The notes beneath the pieces are model-generated. The model saw only the letters and a program-made list of their open reading frames with translations. It was not told where the DNA came from and ran no database searches. From Martinezella rhizogenes (lineage in GTDB: Bacteria; Pseudomonadota; Alphaproteobacteria; Rhizobiales; Rhizobiaceae), in contig NZ_SGNY01000014.1 of the NCBI RefSeq assembly GCF_007002745.1, positions 1 through 64,000 on the forward strand: DNA of 64,000 bases, written 5' to 3'. Position numbers and translations under genes: made by a program. The stretch's first letter is position 1. Every line of letters begins with the position of its first letter. Of the stretch, positions 48,989-57,826 are shown piece after piece.

Positions 48989-51900
48989 TTAATTGAGAGT
49001 AAAACTCAGGCCGGCGCCCACACCGAAATTCCCTTCGGTCATGACACCGGAAACATTCATCCGCATGTTGCCGGTTTCGCTGGTGTAACCGAGACCGAAA
49101 GCTCCGGCACCGGCTCCGCGCCAGGCGCCTGCACCAACCGCGAGACTAAGCTTGCCGGGCCTGTCGTCAAACCTCAACGAGGCCGCCGCCAGTCCGATTG
49201 CCGCAGCCTGCCTTGCCTCCCCACGCACCTCGTTTATGCTTGAGCTGAGCCTGTTGAAGCCTTCATTCATATCGCCCGCAAGCGAGCCGACATACTGGTC
49301 GGTGTATTGCATGGAGGTCGTCAGCGTGTTTGACCCGACCTCATCGGCATAAGACTTGCCGGCCACCAGGGTATCAACATTGGATTGATCAACATAGGCA
49401 CGGGCCTCCGTCGCACGTTGACGATCTTGCGCTTCCAGCTCCTGCTGGGCCTGTTTTAACTGCCGGACATTCACCCCGTCCTGTTCATCGACACCCATCG
49501 CCACATTCCTGATCAAGACAGGGGCATTAGGGTCACCGCCAAGCAATGTTACCGAGTTTGCCCGGGAGCCGTTCGGTGTAGCGTCGTAGGTCAGGCTGGC
49601 TGCCTGCGCCTCTGCCAGATCGTCGACGCGGGTGTTGACTGTACCGATATTGTCGCCGAGGGCGGCAAGTGCGCTGCCCGTATTGTTATACAGCCTCTGG
49701 CCCTGGGTCGTGCCGTCCGCTCCGATCATGGCAATCTCATAGGCCGGCGTCGTTAATGTGCCATCGGAATTCGTGGTGACACCACCACCGAGCGCATTCG
49801 CGGCAGAGCGTCCAACTTCGGCGATGCGGGCAGCAACAGTTTCGTTGGGTCCGATCCCAACCAGCTGGGACTGGGCGGCGGTAGCGGCAGCCATGGCGCC
49901 ATCAGCCGTCCCCTGCGCAGCATTTGTGGCATCGCTGACGGCATTCAGCTGCCCGACATTTACGGCATCGGTGTCGCGTGTACCGGCAGCGACATTGCCG
50001 ACACGGTTGGTCTTGTCATCGCCATGGCTAGCGCTGAAAGCTCCCTCGCCTGCATCCCACCTAAGGCTTTCATCAGCTAGATTATCAATGCGACTGTTGA
50101 CGACTTCGACATTGCCACGGAGGCTTCCAAGTGCATCGCCAACATTGCTGAAGATTGTCGGGGACTGCACCGTACCGTCGGGGCTGATGGTCCCAACTCC
50201 GTATGCCGGTGCCGCAACACTTCCATCGGCATTCAGCACCGCGGCTCCACCAAGTGCTTGCACCAATGCCTCTTTAAGCCCGTCAACTTGTTGAGAGCTT
50301 TCCTCTGTCAGATCAAATGCATCACTCACCCGCTTATTGATCGCTTCCAGTTGCCCGAAATTGACGGCATCGGTGTCAGCGACACCCGCCGCCACGTTGG
50401 CAATCCTGCTCGTCTTTTCGTTGCCATGCGTGGCGCTGAAGGCGCCTTCGTCATCGCTCCACAGCAGGCTGTCGCCAGCCAGATTGTCGACACGGCTGTT
50501 AACCGTATCGATATTGCCGTCGAGTGCGGAGAGTGCGTCTCCGACATTATTATGCGCTGTCGGATCCTGCTTCGTACCGTCCGGCGTTATCGTGGCAATC
50601 CCGTAGGACGGGGCCGTCACCGTACCGTCGGAATTAACGGCCGCGCCGCCTCCAAGCGCATCGGCAGTCGACTGACCAAGGTCTGCGATACGGCCAACAA
50701 CGGTTTCATCGGCGCCAACCCCGGCCAGCTGGGATGAGGCGTTCCCCGCAGCGGCCAGAGCGGCATTAGCCGTGTTTTGTGCAGTCGCCGCCGCATCCCG
50801 TGCGGTATCGGCCGTATTCTGTGCAGCCCCTGCCGCGGCCAGAGCGTTATCAGCCACGACCTGCGCCGCATTCGCAGAGGTCTGCGCGGCGCCAGCCGCG
50901 GTTTCTGCGCCCTGCGCCGCCTGTTGGGCAGTGCCCGCAGCCCTCAACGCAGTGTCGGCAGTGCCTTGTGCGGCAGTCGCCGCAATCTGCGCCGCATCTG
51001 CAGCGTTTCGAACGGAGTCCAGCTGCCCCAGATTCACGGCATCGGTCTCAGCAACACCCGCCGTCACATTCGCGATGCGGCTTGTTTTCTCAAGGGCGTG
51101 GCTTGCGCTGAAAGCACCTTCCTCCTCGCTCCAAAGCAGACTGTCATCGGCAAGATCATCCACGCGTGTGTTGACCGTGTCGATATTGCCGTCGAGTGCA
51201 GAAATTGCATCCCCGACATTGTGATGCACCGTCGGGTCCTGCGCCGTACCGTCCGCCCCTATCGTGGCAATCTCGTAGGCCGGCGCTGTCACCGTGCCAT
51301 CCGAGTTCACCGACGAGCCGCCGCCCAGAGCATCGGCGGTCGATTGTCCAACGCCGGCAATACGGCCAGCAACGGTTTCGTTGGCACCAATCCCTGCGAG
51401 CTGAGAACCGGCGGTGTCGGCCGCAGCCAAAGCAGCATCGGCGGTGCCTTGCGCAGCGTCGGCAGCGGTCTTCGCACCGTCGGCCGTCGTCTGGGCAGTA
51501 CCCGCCGAAGCCAGGGCATTATCAGCTGTACCTTGCGCGGCATCAGCAGCAGTTTTAGCGCCGTCGGCGGCAGCCCGGGCGCCATCGGCAGCGGTCTTCG
51601 CACCGTCAGCCGTCGTCTGGGCGGTGCCCGCCGCAGCCAGGGCATTATCGGCGGTACCTTGCGCAGCATCAGCAGCGGACTTACCGGCATCGGCAGCGGC
51701 CCTGGCGCCATCGGCGGCGGTCTTTGCACCGTCGGCCGTGGTCTGGGCGGTGCCCGCCGCAGCCAGGGCATTATTGGCTGTACCTTGCGCGGCATCAGCA
51801 GCGGTCTTTGCACCATCGGCGGCAGCCCGGGCACCATCGGCAGCGGTCTTAGCACCGTCGGCTGTAGTCTGGGCGGTGCCCGCCGCAGCCAAGGCATTAT

Positions 51901-54397
51901 CGGCTGTACCTTGCGCGGCATCAGCAGCGGTCTTAGCGCCATCGGCGGCAACCCGGGCACCGTCGGCCGTCGTCTGGGCGGCGCTCGCTGCAACCAAGGC
52001 ATTATCGGCTGTACCTTGCGCGGCATCGGCAGCGGTCCGGGCGCCATCGGCGGCGGTCTTTGCACCGTCGGCCGTCGTCTGGGCGTTGCCCGCCGCAGCC
52101 AGAGCATTATCGGCCGTACCTTGCGCGGCATCGGCAGCAGTTTTAGCGCCGTCGGCGGTGGTCTTCGCACCGTCGGCCGTGGTCTGGGCGGTGCCCGCCG
52201 CAGTCAGGGCATTATCGGCGGTGCCTTGCGCGCCATCGGCGGCAGCCCGAGCACCATCGGCGGCGGTCTTCGCGCCGTCGGCCGTCGTCTGGGCGTTGCC
52301 CGCCGCAGTCAGGGCATTATCGGCCGTACCTTGCGCGGCATCAGCAGCGGTCTTGGCGCCATCGGCCGTAGTCTGGGCAGCATTGGCAGATGCTTGGGCG
52401 TTATCAGCGGCAGTCTTGGCGGCGTCTGCAGCGGTCTGCGCGGTGCTGGCGGCCAATGCCACAGTTTGCAACTGCCCGACATTGACGGCATCATTTACAA
52501 GCACGCCATCGGCAATGTTGGAGATCTTGCTGGTTGCCGATGTTCCGTGGCGGGCATCGAACGCACCGGACGTCTGGTTCCAAAGCAGTGAATCCTCACC
52601 AAGGCGGTCAGCCTTGGTGGCAAGATCGGTAACGCGGTCGTTGGTCTCGGACAATTGACCACCCGTTACCGCATCCGACGATTCCGGGGTAAGAGCTCCG
52701 GGTGCGAGATTTGTTATCTTTCCATTTTCACGCACCATCATCGGGTTGCCATCACCGTCCAGCAATTGCCTTCCATCACCATCAAGCTGGGGAACGATGC
52801 GCTCAGCATCGAAGGCTTTTTTGTCAGGGTGCCACAACAGCGCACTTTCAATGATTGCTCCAATGGCGCGGTCATTCTTGATCATTTCATTGTCGAGCGC
52901 GGCGATTGCACCCAGAAGGCTGTCGGGTTGTTCGGCTGGGACCGTGTTTCCGTTGCCGTCAACTCTTGCTCCAAGGCTATTCAATGTAATTTGCGGCATG
53001 ACGAGACCGCCTGCCTCATTGATCACCGCGCCGCCTCCGATCGCAGCGCGCACGGATTCGTCCACACGTGTCTGTCCGGGGTTCGTTCCGGCAGCTGGAA
53101 GGGCGGCCATCCTTGTTTCGAGATCGTTGACCCGACTGTGTGTTTTCCCGATCTCTGAGAAAGCGGCAAAGAGCTGCGAACCATTTATGGCGTCCGTACT
53201 CTCGGAACTGATCCGCCCCGATGCAACATTCGTGATCTGTCTTTGCTGTGCCAAACTACCAACTGAGAGTTCGGCGTGTGGTGCACCGCCTGCGAAGTTA
53301 TAGACTGTTCCAGCCAAGGTTGCTGTTGGATATGCAACCATGTTCCCGGTTCTCGCATTGGAACCCAGCGCAACACTGAAGTCATTTTCAGCAGTGGCTC
53401 CGAATCCCAACGCCATTGCGTCGCGTATGTTCTGCTCAACGAGGGCGTTTCTTCCCAATGCTATCGCGTTTTCCGCTCTTGCCCGTGCGCCGTAGCCCAC
53501 AGCGACGGCGCCTTCTGCGACAGTCAACTGGTTTGCGATCCCTGCTATTGCATTCCGTCCGACTGCAGTTGTATTGGGTCCATAGGCCTGTGCAAATCGA
53601 CCTGCGGCCAGAGCGGAATATCCCTCCGCCTGCGTCGATGGACCTACAGCTGTGGATCGCTGGCCTCTTGCTTTCGCTGCCGTACCGACCCCGAGGGCAT
53701 AGGTCCCGATCGCCTCTGAATTATTACCGATCGCGACCGCAAAACCTTGCGCGGCACCATCCGCGACACTTCCGTCTGCCGAGGCCTGTCCGCCGATCGC
53801 GATATCGCCGGCGTGTACGGTCCTGGTTGTTGCGCTTCCGATCTTGAATCCGGCCCCTGTATCTCTTCCCATCTGAAGAGTTGCCATCGGAATATGAACG
53901 TAGCCGTTGAGCATCGCGAGCCCGTTGACGTAAATTTCGCCTCCTAAGCTCAGCGAAGTGGCTCCGACTCCGTTCACACCTGCTGGACGGTAGAACAGAA
54001 CGGAATTTGTCTGGGTTGCCTTGTTGTTCGAGTTACATTCGGCAGCATTGTTGCGCAAGTTGATATAGGCCGTTGCGTCCTGGATAAAAGTCGGCGAACC
54101 CACTGCGAAGCTGTCCTGCGGATCGTTGATGCTCACGCACCGCCCGTCTGTGTTTGCATTAATGTATATGCCATTCGCCATTACAAGCGAGGCGGACGGG
54201 AGACCGAGTCCAGCGGCAATTCCCAAAAGTCCTAGGCCACGCCGCGATTTGATGCCGAGAACCCGGTAAGCCATACGCAGCATGGCGAACAATCGGCGTC
54301 GTGCGAAACGGGAATCTGCATTTTTGCCAAACCAATTCTCTGCAAAACGAGAAACCTTTTCTTTTGCAGTTTTGGCACTTTGCGCTTTATGCTTCAT
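48989..54397 (-). CDS. Trimeric autotransporter adhesin (YadA-like)
   Basis: An 1802-residue trimeric surface adhesin. An extended N-terminal leader (basic residues 1-40, then LGLLGIAAGLGLPSASLVMA) precedes a head with YadA-type repeats at about residues 200-340 (AIGNNSEAIGTYALGVGTAA; STAVGPSTQAEGYSALAAGR). Neck motifs (DAINGSQLF) recur, and DAVNxGQL-type necks follow at several places. The stalk (about residues 650-995) is an Ala/Thr/Asp-rich coiled coil built of whole heptads. Further YadA stalk modules follow, then the beta-barrel anchor (last 80 residues: AAIGLAAASLRFDDRPGKLS to GAGLSFTLN). It shares an operon with two IalB-type genes and is divergent from the EAL gene. It likely mediates attachment to surfaces, plants or other cells. 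Confidence 0.95.
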   Translation of the reverse strand: MKHKAQSAKTAKEKVSRFAENWFGKNADSRFARRRLFAMLRMAYRVLGIKSRRGLGLLGIAAGLGLPSASLVMANGIYINANTDGRCVSINDPQDSFAVGSPTFIQDATAYINLRNNAAECNSNNKATQTNSVLFYRPAGVNGVGATSLSLGGEIYVNGLAMLNGYVHIPMATLQMGRDTGAGFKIGSATTRTVHAGDIAIGGQASADGSVADGAAQGFAVAIGNNSEAIGTYALGVGTAAKARGQRSTAVGPSTQAEGYSALAAGRFAQAYGPNTTAVGRNAIAGIANQLTVAEGAVAVGYGARARAENAIALGRNALVEQNIRDAMALGFGATAENDFSVALGSNARTGNMVAYPTATLAGTVYNFAGGAPHAELSVGSLAQQRQITNVASGRISSESTDAINGSQLFAAFSEIGKTHSRVNDLETRMAALPAAGTNPGQTRVDESVRAAIGGGAVINEAGGLVMPQITLNSLGARVDGNGNTVPAEQPDSLLGAIAALDNEMIKNDRAIGAIIESALLWHPDKKAFDAERIVPQLDGDGRQLLDGDGNPMMVRENGKITNLAPGALTPESSDAVTGGQLSETNDRVTDLATKADRLGEDSLLWNQTSGAFDARHGTSATSKISNIADGVLVNDAVNVGQLQTVALAASTAQTAADAAKTAADNAQASANAAQTTADGAKTAADAAQGTADNALTAAGNAQTTADGAKTAADGARAAADGAQGTADNALTAAGTAQTTADGAKTTADGAKTAADAAQGTADNALAAAGNAQTTADGAKTAADGARTAADAAQGTADNALVAASAAQTTADGARVAADGAKTAADAAQGTADNALAAAGTAQTTADGAKTAADGARAAADGAKTAADAAQGTANNALAAAGTAQTTADGAKTAADGARAAADAGKSAADAAQGTADNALAAAGTAQTTADGAKTAADGARAAADGAKTAADAAQGTADNALASAGTAQTTADGAKTAADAAQGTADAALAAADTAGSQLAGIGANETVAGRIAGVGQSTADALGGGSSVNSDGTVTAPAYEIATIGADGTAQDPTVHHNVGDAISALDGNIDTVNTRVDDLADDSLLWSEEEGAFSASHALEKTSRIANVTAGVAETDAVNLGQLDSVRNAADAAQIAATAAQGTADTALRAAGTAQQAAQGAETAAGAAQTSANAAQVVADNALAAAGAAQNTADTARDAAATAQNTANAALAAAGNASSQLAGVGADETVVGRIADLGQSTADALGGGAAVNSDGTVTAPSYGIATITPDGTKQDPTAHNNVGDALSALDGNIDTVNSRVDNLAGDSLLWSDDEGAFSATHGNEKTSRIANVAAGVADTDAVNFGQLEAINKRVSDAFDLTEESSQQVDGLKEALVQALGGAAVLNADGSVAAPAYGVGTISPDGTVQSPTIFSNVGDALGSLRGNVEVVNSRIDNLADESLRWDAGEGAFSASHGDDKTNRVGNVAAGTRDTDAVNVGQLNAVSDATNAAQGTADGAMAAATAAQSQLVGIGPNETVAARIAEVGRSAANALGGGVTTNSDGTLTTPAYEIAMIGADGTTQGQRLYNNTGSALAALGDNIGTVNTRVDDLAEAQAASLTYDATPNGSRANSVTLLGGDPNAPVLIRNVAMGVDEQDGVNVRQLKQAQQELEAQDRQRATEARAYVDQSNVDTLVAGKSYADEVGSNTLTTSMQYTDQYVGSLAGDMNEGFNRLSSSINEVRGEARQAAAIGLAAASLRFDDRPGKLSLAVGAGAWRGAGAGAFGLGYTSETGNMRMNVSGVMTEGNFGVGAGLSFTLN
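51414..52455 (-). repeat. Heptad-modular tandem repeats encoding the adhesin stalk
   Basis: About 1 kb of imperfect repeats. Nine copies of (A/G)AQGTA(D/N) are spaced 35, 35, 35, 35, 42, 42, 42 and 28 residues, i.e. 84, 105 or 126 bases. All spacings are multiples of seven codons, filled with heptads such as NALAAAG, TAQTTAD, GAKTAAD and GARAAAD. Confidence 0.9.
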
Positions 54398-55007
54398 AAT
54401 TATGGACTTCTTCCCAGTTGCAAGCCGGACATAGGCCCGTCAAAATTTTCAGTGCAGACGGGATTACGATTTTGAAACGAAGACCCAGCTGCATGCGAAG
54501 CGCCTGCTAACCTCAAACAGGACCGTGCGGGAGGTGTGATACCGTTGCGAGACATGTTGCAAACGGAGAAAAAAGAATAGAAGCCATTGTTTTTTAATGG
54601 CAATTCTACGCGCAGCGATACACTCGTCGACGTACGTTTTGGGACTATTGAGGTAATGAATATCTACAATTCTGCTTCGAACGCAGTGATCCCGGAGATT
54701 CGCAAAATCAGGTTTCTCTCCTCAAGCACAAAAAGTGCGCCCAGCATTCATTGAACCCTGCTTAGCTGTGCGATTTCACCCACGTCCGAATACTCACAGC
54801 GATATCTCGCCTCACGCTCTGGGGCGCCATAACCTCAGGTAATGCCGGATTAGAACTGCGGGAGCGCGACGCCCAATCGCGCTTGGTACCGTGCTGTAGC
54901 GGTATCAAACTGATCTTTTCCGTTAAAGAATGCCAGATTTGCGCATCGGACGTTTGCGATACAACTGAGCATTACCCGTCCTATATCCACCAATTTGTAG
55001 GTCGAAC
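54398..55007. other. Divergent interval between adhesin and EAL genes
   Basis: About 610 bases without a gene. It must hold the promoters of both. Visible structure: a stem-loop GCCATT (54583-54588)/AATGGC (54596-54601) with a T-rich loop, and an imperfect palindrome around 54543-54566 (CCGTT...AAACGG). No family of regulator site is recognised. Confidence 0.5.
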
Positions 55008-55814
55008 GTGATAAGCATGAATTTCCCTTTTATCAAAAAGCCATCCGCAAAAGATGACTTTCTATCTGCGGTGGCTCAGGATCGGATGACTTATGTTGTT
55101 CAGCCAATTTCCTGCGCACTGGACAACACGCTGGAACTATACGGTGAATGTCTCGTCCGTATGGTGAACCGCGAAGGACGCCTTGTGGCCCCCGATGCCT
55201 TCATTCCGCAATTGGAGGCTGCCGGCAACATCAGCCTGTTAGACGAGCACATGATCACACTTGCGCTTTCCCATCTCAATCAGACCGAACGGGGCGCACT
55301 TGGGTGTAATATTTCTGTCGATACCATCCAGGACAACAACGCCTGGAACAGCATTTACAAAATCATCGCAGAAAATTCTCATCTCGCAGACAGATTGATC
55401 ATCGAAATAACCGAAACTCGTCCGATCGCGCATATTGACGCGTTCATTGAAAATCTTGCCCAGGCTCGCAGCTTGGGATGCCGCATTGCCGTGGATGATT
55501 TTGGCGATGGCTACATGTCACCAGCTATGCTTTTGAGACTTGAAGTCGATATTGTGAAGATCGATAAGTCGCTGCTACGAAATATCCGATCGAGCGGGCA
55601 AAACCATTCTTCGCTCCATCATATTATCGGGTTTGCGAAAGCCGTCGCGCCGCTGGTCGTCGTTGAGGGGGTTGAGGACGCTCGAGATCTTATACGCTCG
55701 GCTGCAGCTGGTGCGACACATGTGCAGGGCTATTTTATTTGCAAACCAAGGCCGAAAGGTTTTTTACCTGAGCATTCGCCGATAGACCCAATTCGTCAGA
55801 GCCTGTTGTTTTAA
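55008..55814 (+). CDS. EAL-domain cyclic-di-GMP phosphodiesterase
   Basis: A 268-residue stand-alone EAL protein. All catalytic elements are present: Glu47 in YGECLVR (ECL instead of EAL), Asn in CNISVD, Glu in IIEITET, the pair in VDDFGDGY, Lys in VKIDKSLL, Glu in VVEGVED, and Gln in HVQGYFICKP. It should hydrolyse c-di-GMP. It has no sensory or membrane domain, so control is probably at expression or by partners. GTG at 55008 has TAGGT upstream; ATG 55017 is the alternative. It is divergent from the adhesin operon, suggesting a link between c-di-GMP and attachment. Confidence 0.92.
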   Translation: MISMNFPFIKKPSAKDDFLSAVAQDRMTYVVQPISCALDNTLELYGECLVRMVNREGRLVAPDAFIPQLEAAGNISLLDEHMITLALSHLNQTERGALGCNISVDTIQDNNAWNSIYKIIAENSHLADRLIIEITETRPIAHIDAFIENLAQARSLGCRIAVDDFGDGYMSPAMLLRLEVDIVKIDKSLLRNIRSSGQNHSSLHHIIGFAKAVAPLVVVEGVEDARDLIRSAAAGATHVQGYFICKPRPKGFLPEHSPIDPIRQSLLF

Positions 55815-55892
55815 CGCTTCGGAGGAAGGCCCCAAACACACGGCTCCCGCCAGAAATTCCTGCACAGACGTCACGATCGCTTTTGGCGGCAG

Positions 55893-57644
55893 TCAATTTA
55901 GCTGGGCCTGAGGATCAACGACCTGCAACCCGGCTTTTCTTAATCCGACCGCAATGCTGTCGATAATGGGCTTTGTAACGTTGTTATGATTAAAGTCGTA
56001 ATAGAGATTCTCTTCATAATCGGGGCGTAACGCATGCAACCGGCTTACTGCCTGGTTCATTTCTTCTGATCGACCGAGCTGCGCCATCGTAATTGCGCGT
56101 AATAACGGCACGAGGTAATAATCCTCCGCGTTAACGCGGCTTAACATTTCAAGCGCACCCAGCATGTCTCCCCGGTAATATCGTTCATAGCCGAGCGACA
56201 GGTAGCCCAGGCCCTGCAGTTCACCTGATTCCTCAATCCCTTCTCGTGTGAGCGGAATTCCCTCATCGTCCCGACCAATGTTCGAGAAGGCATTACCGAT
56301 CCTGATTTTAAGATGAGGGTCATGAAAACGGCTTAGAATTCGTCTGGCTACAAATTCGAACCCCTGGAAATCCTTCTTGTCGTAAGCAGCATACATCGAT
56401 GCTTGCATTCCGAGAAACGATTGAGGGGCGAGCTCTACGCTTTTCTGGGCTGCGTCACTTAACAACTGACTGAACTCGCTTGTATCCTTTCCAAAAGACG
56501 CAGCGTTTCGACCGAGCCTGTGATACAACTGCGCAAGCACGCCCCAGGCCTCCGCATCAGCTGGATCCTTCTCCACGACCTTCTCAAGGCATTGCCGCAT
56601 ATTTTGCTGAAATGCTGAGTGATAAATAAATGCAATTCTTTGTGGTTTCGTCAGGCACTCTCTACGATCAGCGTGATCGCCGTATATAATCGAAAGCACA
56701 GTCGGTATTGCCCCTTCGAGCCCGACCAGGCGTCCGATCACGACGTCCGCGACAGCATTGGGGTCGCGCAGTGCCTCGTTTTTGACCGGTTCCTCGGTTG
56801 CCCAGACGACGACACCGCTGCGGGCATCGTTTAATTTCCAGAGGACGGAGAGAACTCCGCCCCCTTCCCGCACCAGGCTGTCAAATGTAAAAACATCGTC
56901 ATCGGGGCGAGACTTAACAATTGAGCTGACGAAGTCTGCTGCTTCCCCGGCGGCATCGACTATTTTTATTCCGCCGTGGTTTACAAGCTTTCCGACGACA
57001 AGTTCGGAAAAATCCTGTGCCAAATAGTGCGCGGCCTGACTTCCGGCAGTTGCCGTTGTATCCCGAACTATTACCACCACAGAGGCCGTGTGATCAGGCA
57101 CACTCGTAAATGGCGGCCATGGTATGAAATCAAGCAGGACTGCTGTTATCACCAATGCGACCGCAGCGACGACAGACAGCGAAATTCCCGCATAAGCAAA
57201 TGGAGCGCTTGGCCAGCGCTTTCTTTTATTCAACGTTTCTGTTCTGGCGGGACCTGTTTCCGTGTCATCCAGCCGCGTTTCCTGTCGTTCCTCCCTTCGT
57301 TGGAATTCAGGGACATAACGGCCCTTGGGCAATTGGATTATGATGCCATTCTCGTTGTTGGCTGTTTGATTATAGCGATCGAGAAGTGATCGCAAACGCG
57401 TTGCTGTCGTTCTGACGATAGGGTCTTCCGCAGAGTCAAAACCGGAATTGCGACCGAAAACTTCGATAGCGATCGAGTAGGACTTAATGCGGTCAGCACG
57501 GCCTTCCAGGGTTTCGATCACGATATATCGCAGGAATTGCTGCATCCGTTCGGAATTGCGAAACATCTCGGACGCAAACATCTGCGATAGCGCGGCCATC
57601 ACCTCCTCGCGATCGATCGGATTGATTTTGAGATCACCTGTCAA
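55893..57644 (-). CDS. Membrane protein with wHTH-like N-terminus and TPR-like C-terminus (paralogue 1)
   Basis: A 583-residue protein. Residues 10-115 form the conserved rhizobial domain MFRNSERMQQFLRYIVIETL ... VRTTATRLRSLLDRYNQTAN ... IIQLPKGRYVPEF, seen at the N-terminus of many adenylate-cyclase- and TPR-type proteins and reminiscent of an OmpR-like winged helix. A single transmembrane helix is near residue 155 (AGISLSVVAAVALVITAVLL). The periplasmic part has a FlgO-like segment, then TPR-like helices (DPADAEAWGVLAQLYHRLGR; GDMLGALEMLSRVNAEDYYL). The TTG at 57644 with GGAG is the best start. It could be a membrane-anchored regulator similar in plan to CadC/ToxR. No function is known. Confidence 0.75.
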   Translation of the reverse strand: MTGDLKINPIDREEVMAALSQMFASEMFRNSERMQQFLRYIVIETLEGRADRIKSYSIAIEVFGRNSGFDSAEDPIVRTTATRLRSLLDRYNQTANNENGIIIQLPKGRYVPEFQRREERQETRLDDTETGPARTETLNKRKRWPSAPFAYAGISLSVVAAVALVITAVLLDFIPWPPFTSVPDHTASVVVIVRDTTATAGSQAAHYLAQDFSELVVGKLVNHGGIKIVDAAGEAADFVSSIVKSRPDDDVFTFDSLVREGGGVLSVLWKLNDARSGVVVWATEEPVKNEALRDPNAVADVVIGRLVGLEGAIPTVLSIIYGDHADRRECLTKPQRIAFIYHSAFQQNMRQCLEKVVEKDPADAEAWGVLAQLYHRLGRNAASFGKDTSEFSQLLSDAAQKSVELAPQSFLGMQASMYAAYDKKDFQGFEFVARRILSRFHDPHLKIRIGNAFSNIGRDDEGIPLTREGIEESGELQGLGYLSLGYERYYRGDMLGALEMLSRVNAEDYYLVPLLRAITMAQLGRSEEMNQAVSRLHALRPDYEENLYYDFNHNNVTKPIIDSIAVGLRKAGLQVVDPQAQLN

Positions 57645-57826
57645 GCGGAACTCCAGCAAATACTACTGCGCACTCCGAGCCAAAAAATTGGCAGCCGTAC
57701 ATGAAAACCTACCGTGGCAATATCTACACTAAATTAAAGCATTATCTAAATTACAAATTTCAAAAATGTTGTTTGGGAGGCGGGCGGGTGATCTTGGCCC
57801 GAAGGTAAGTGCAGATGGAGAGCGTG

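Noticed and set aside
51414..52455. CRISPR-like regular repeats
   Set aside because: Units are 21-base multiples without unique spacers and lie inside a coding frame.
50777..52658. Two long plus-strand frames over the adhesin stalk
   Set aside because: They are low-complexity mirror images of the heptad repeats. The minus frame has head, necks and membrane anchor.
54471..54499. TGAAAC followed 17 bases later by CGAAGC in the adhesin/EAL interval
   Set aside because: The -10 part does not match CGT(A/T)T, so I do not place this interval in the predicted ECF regulon.
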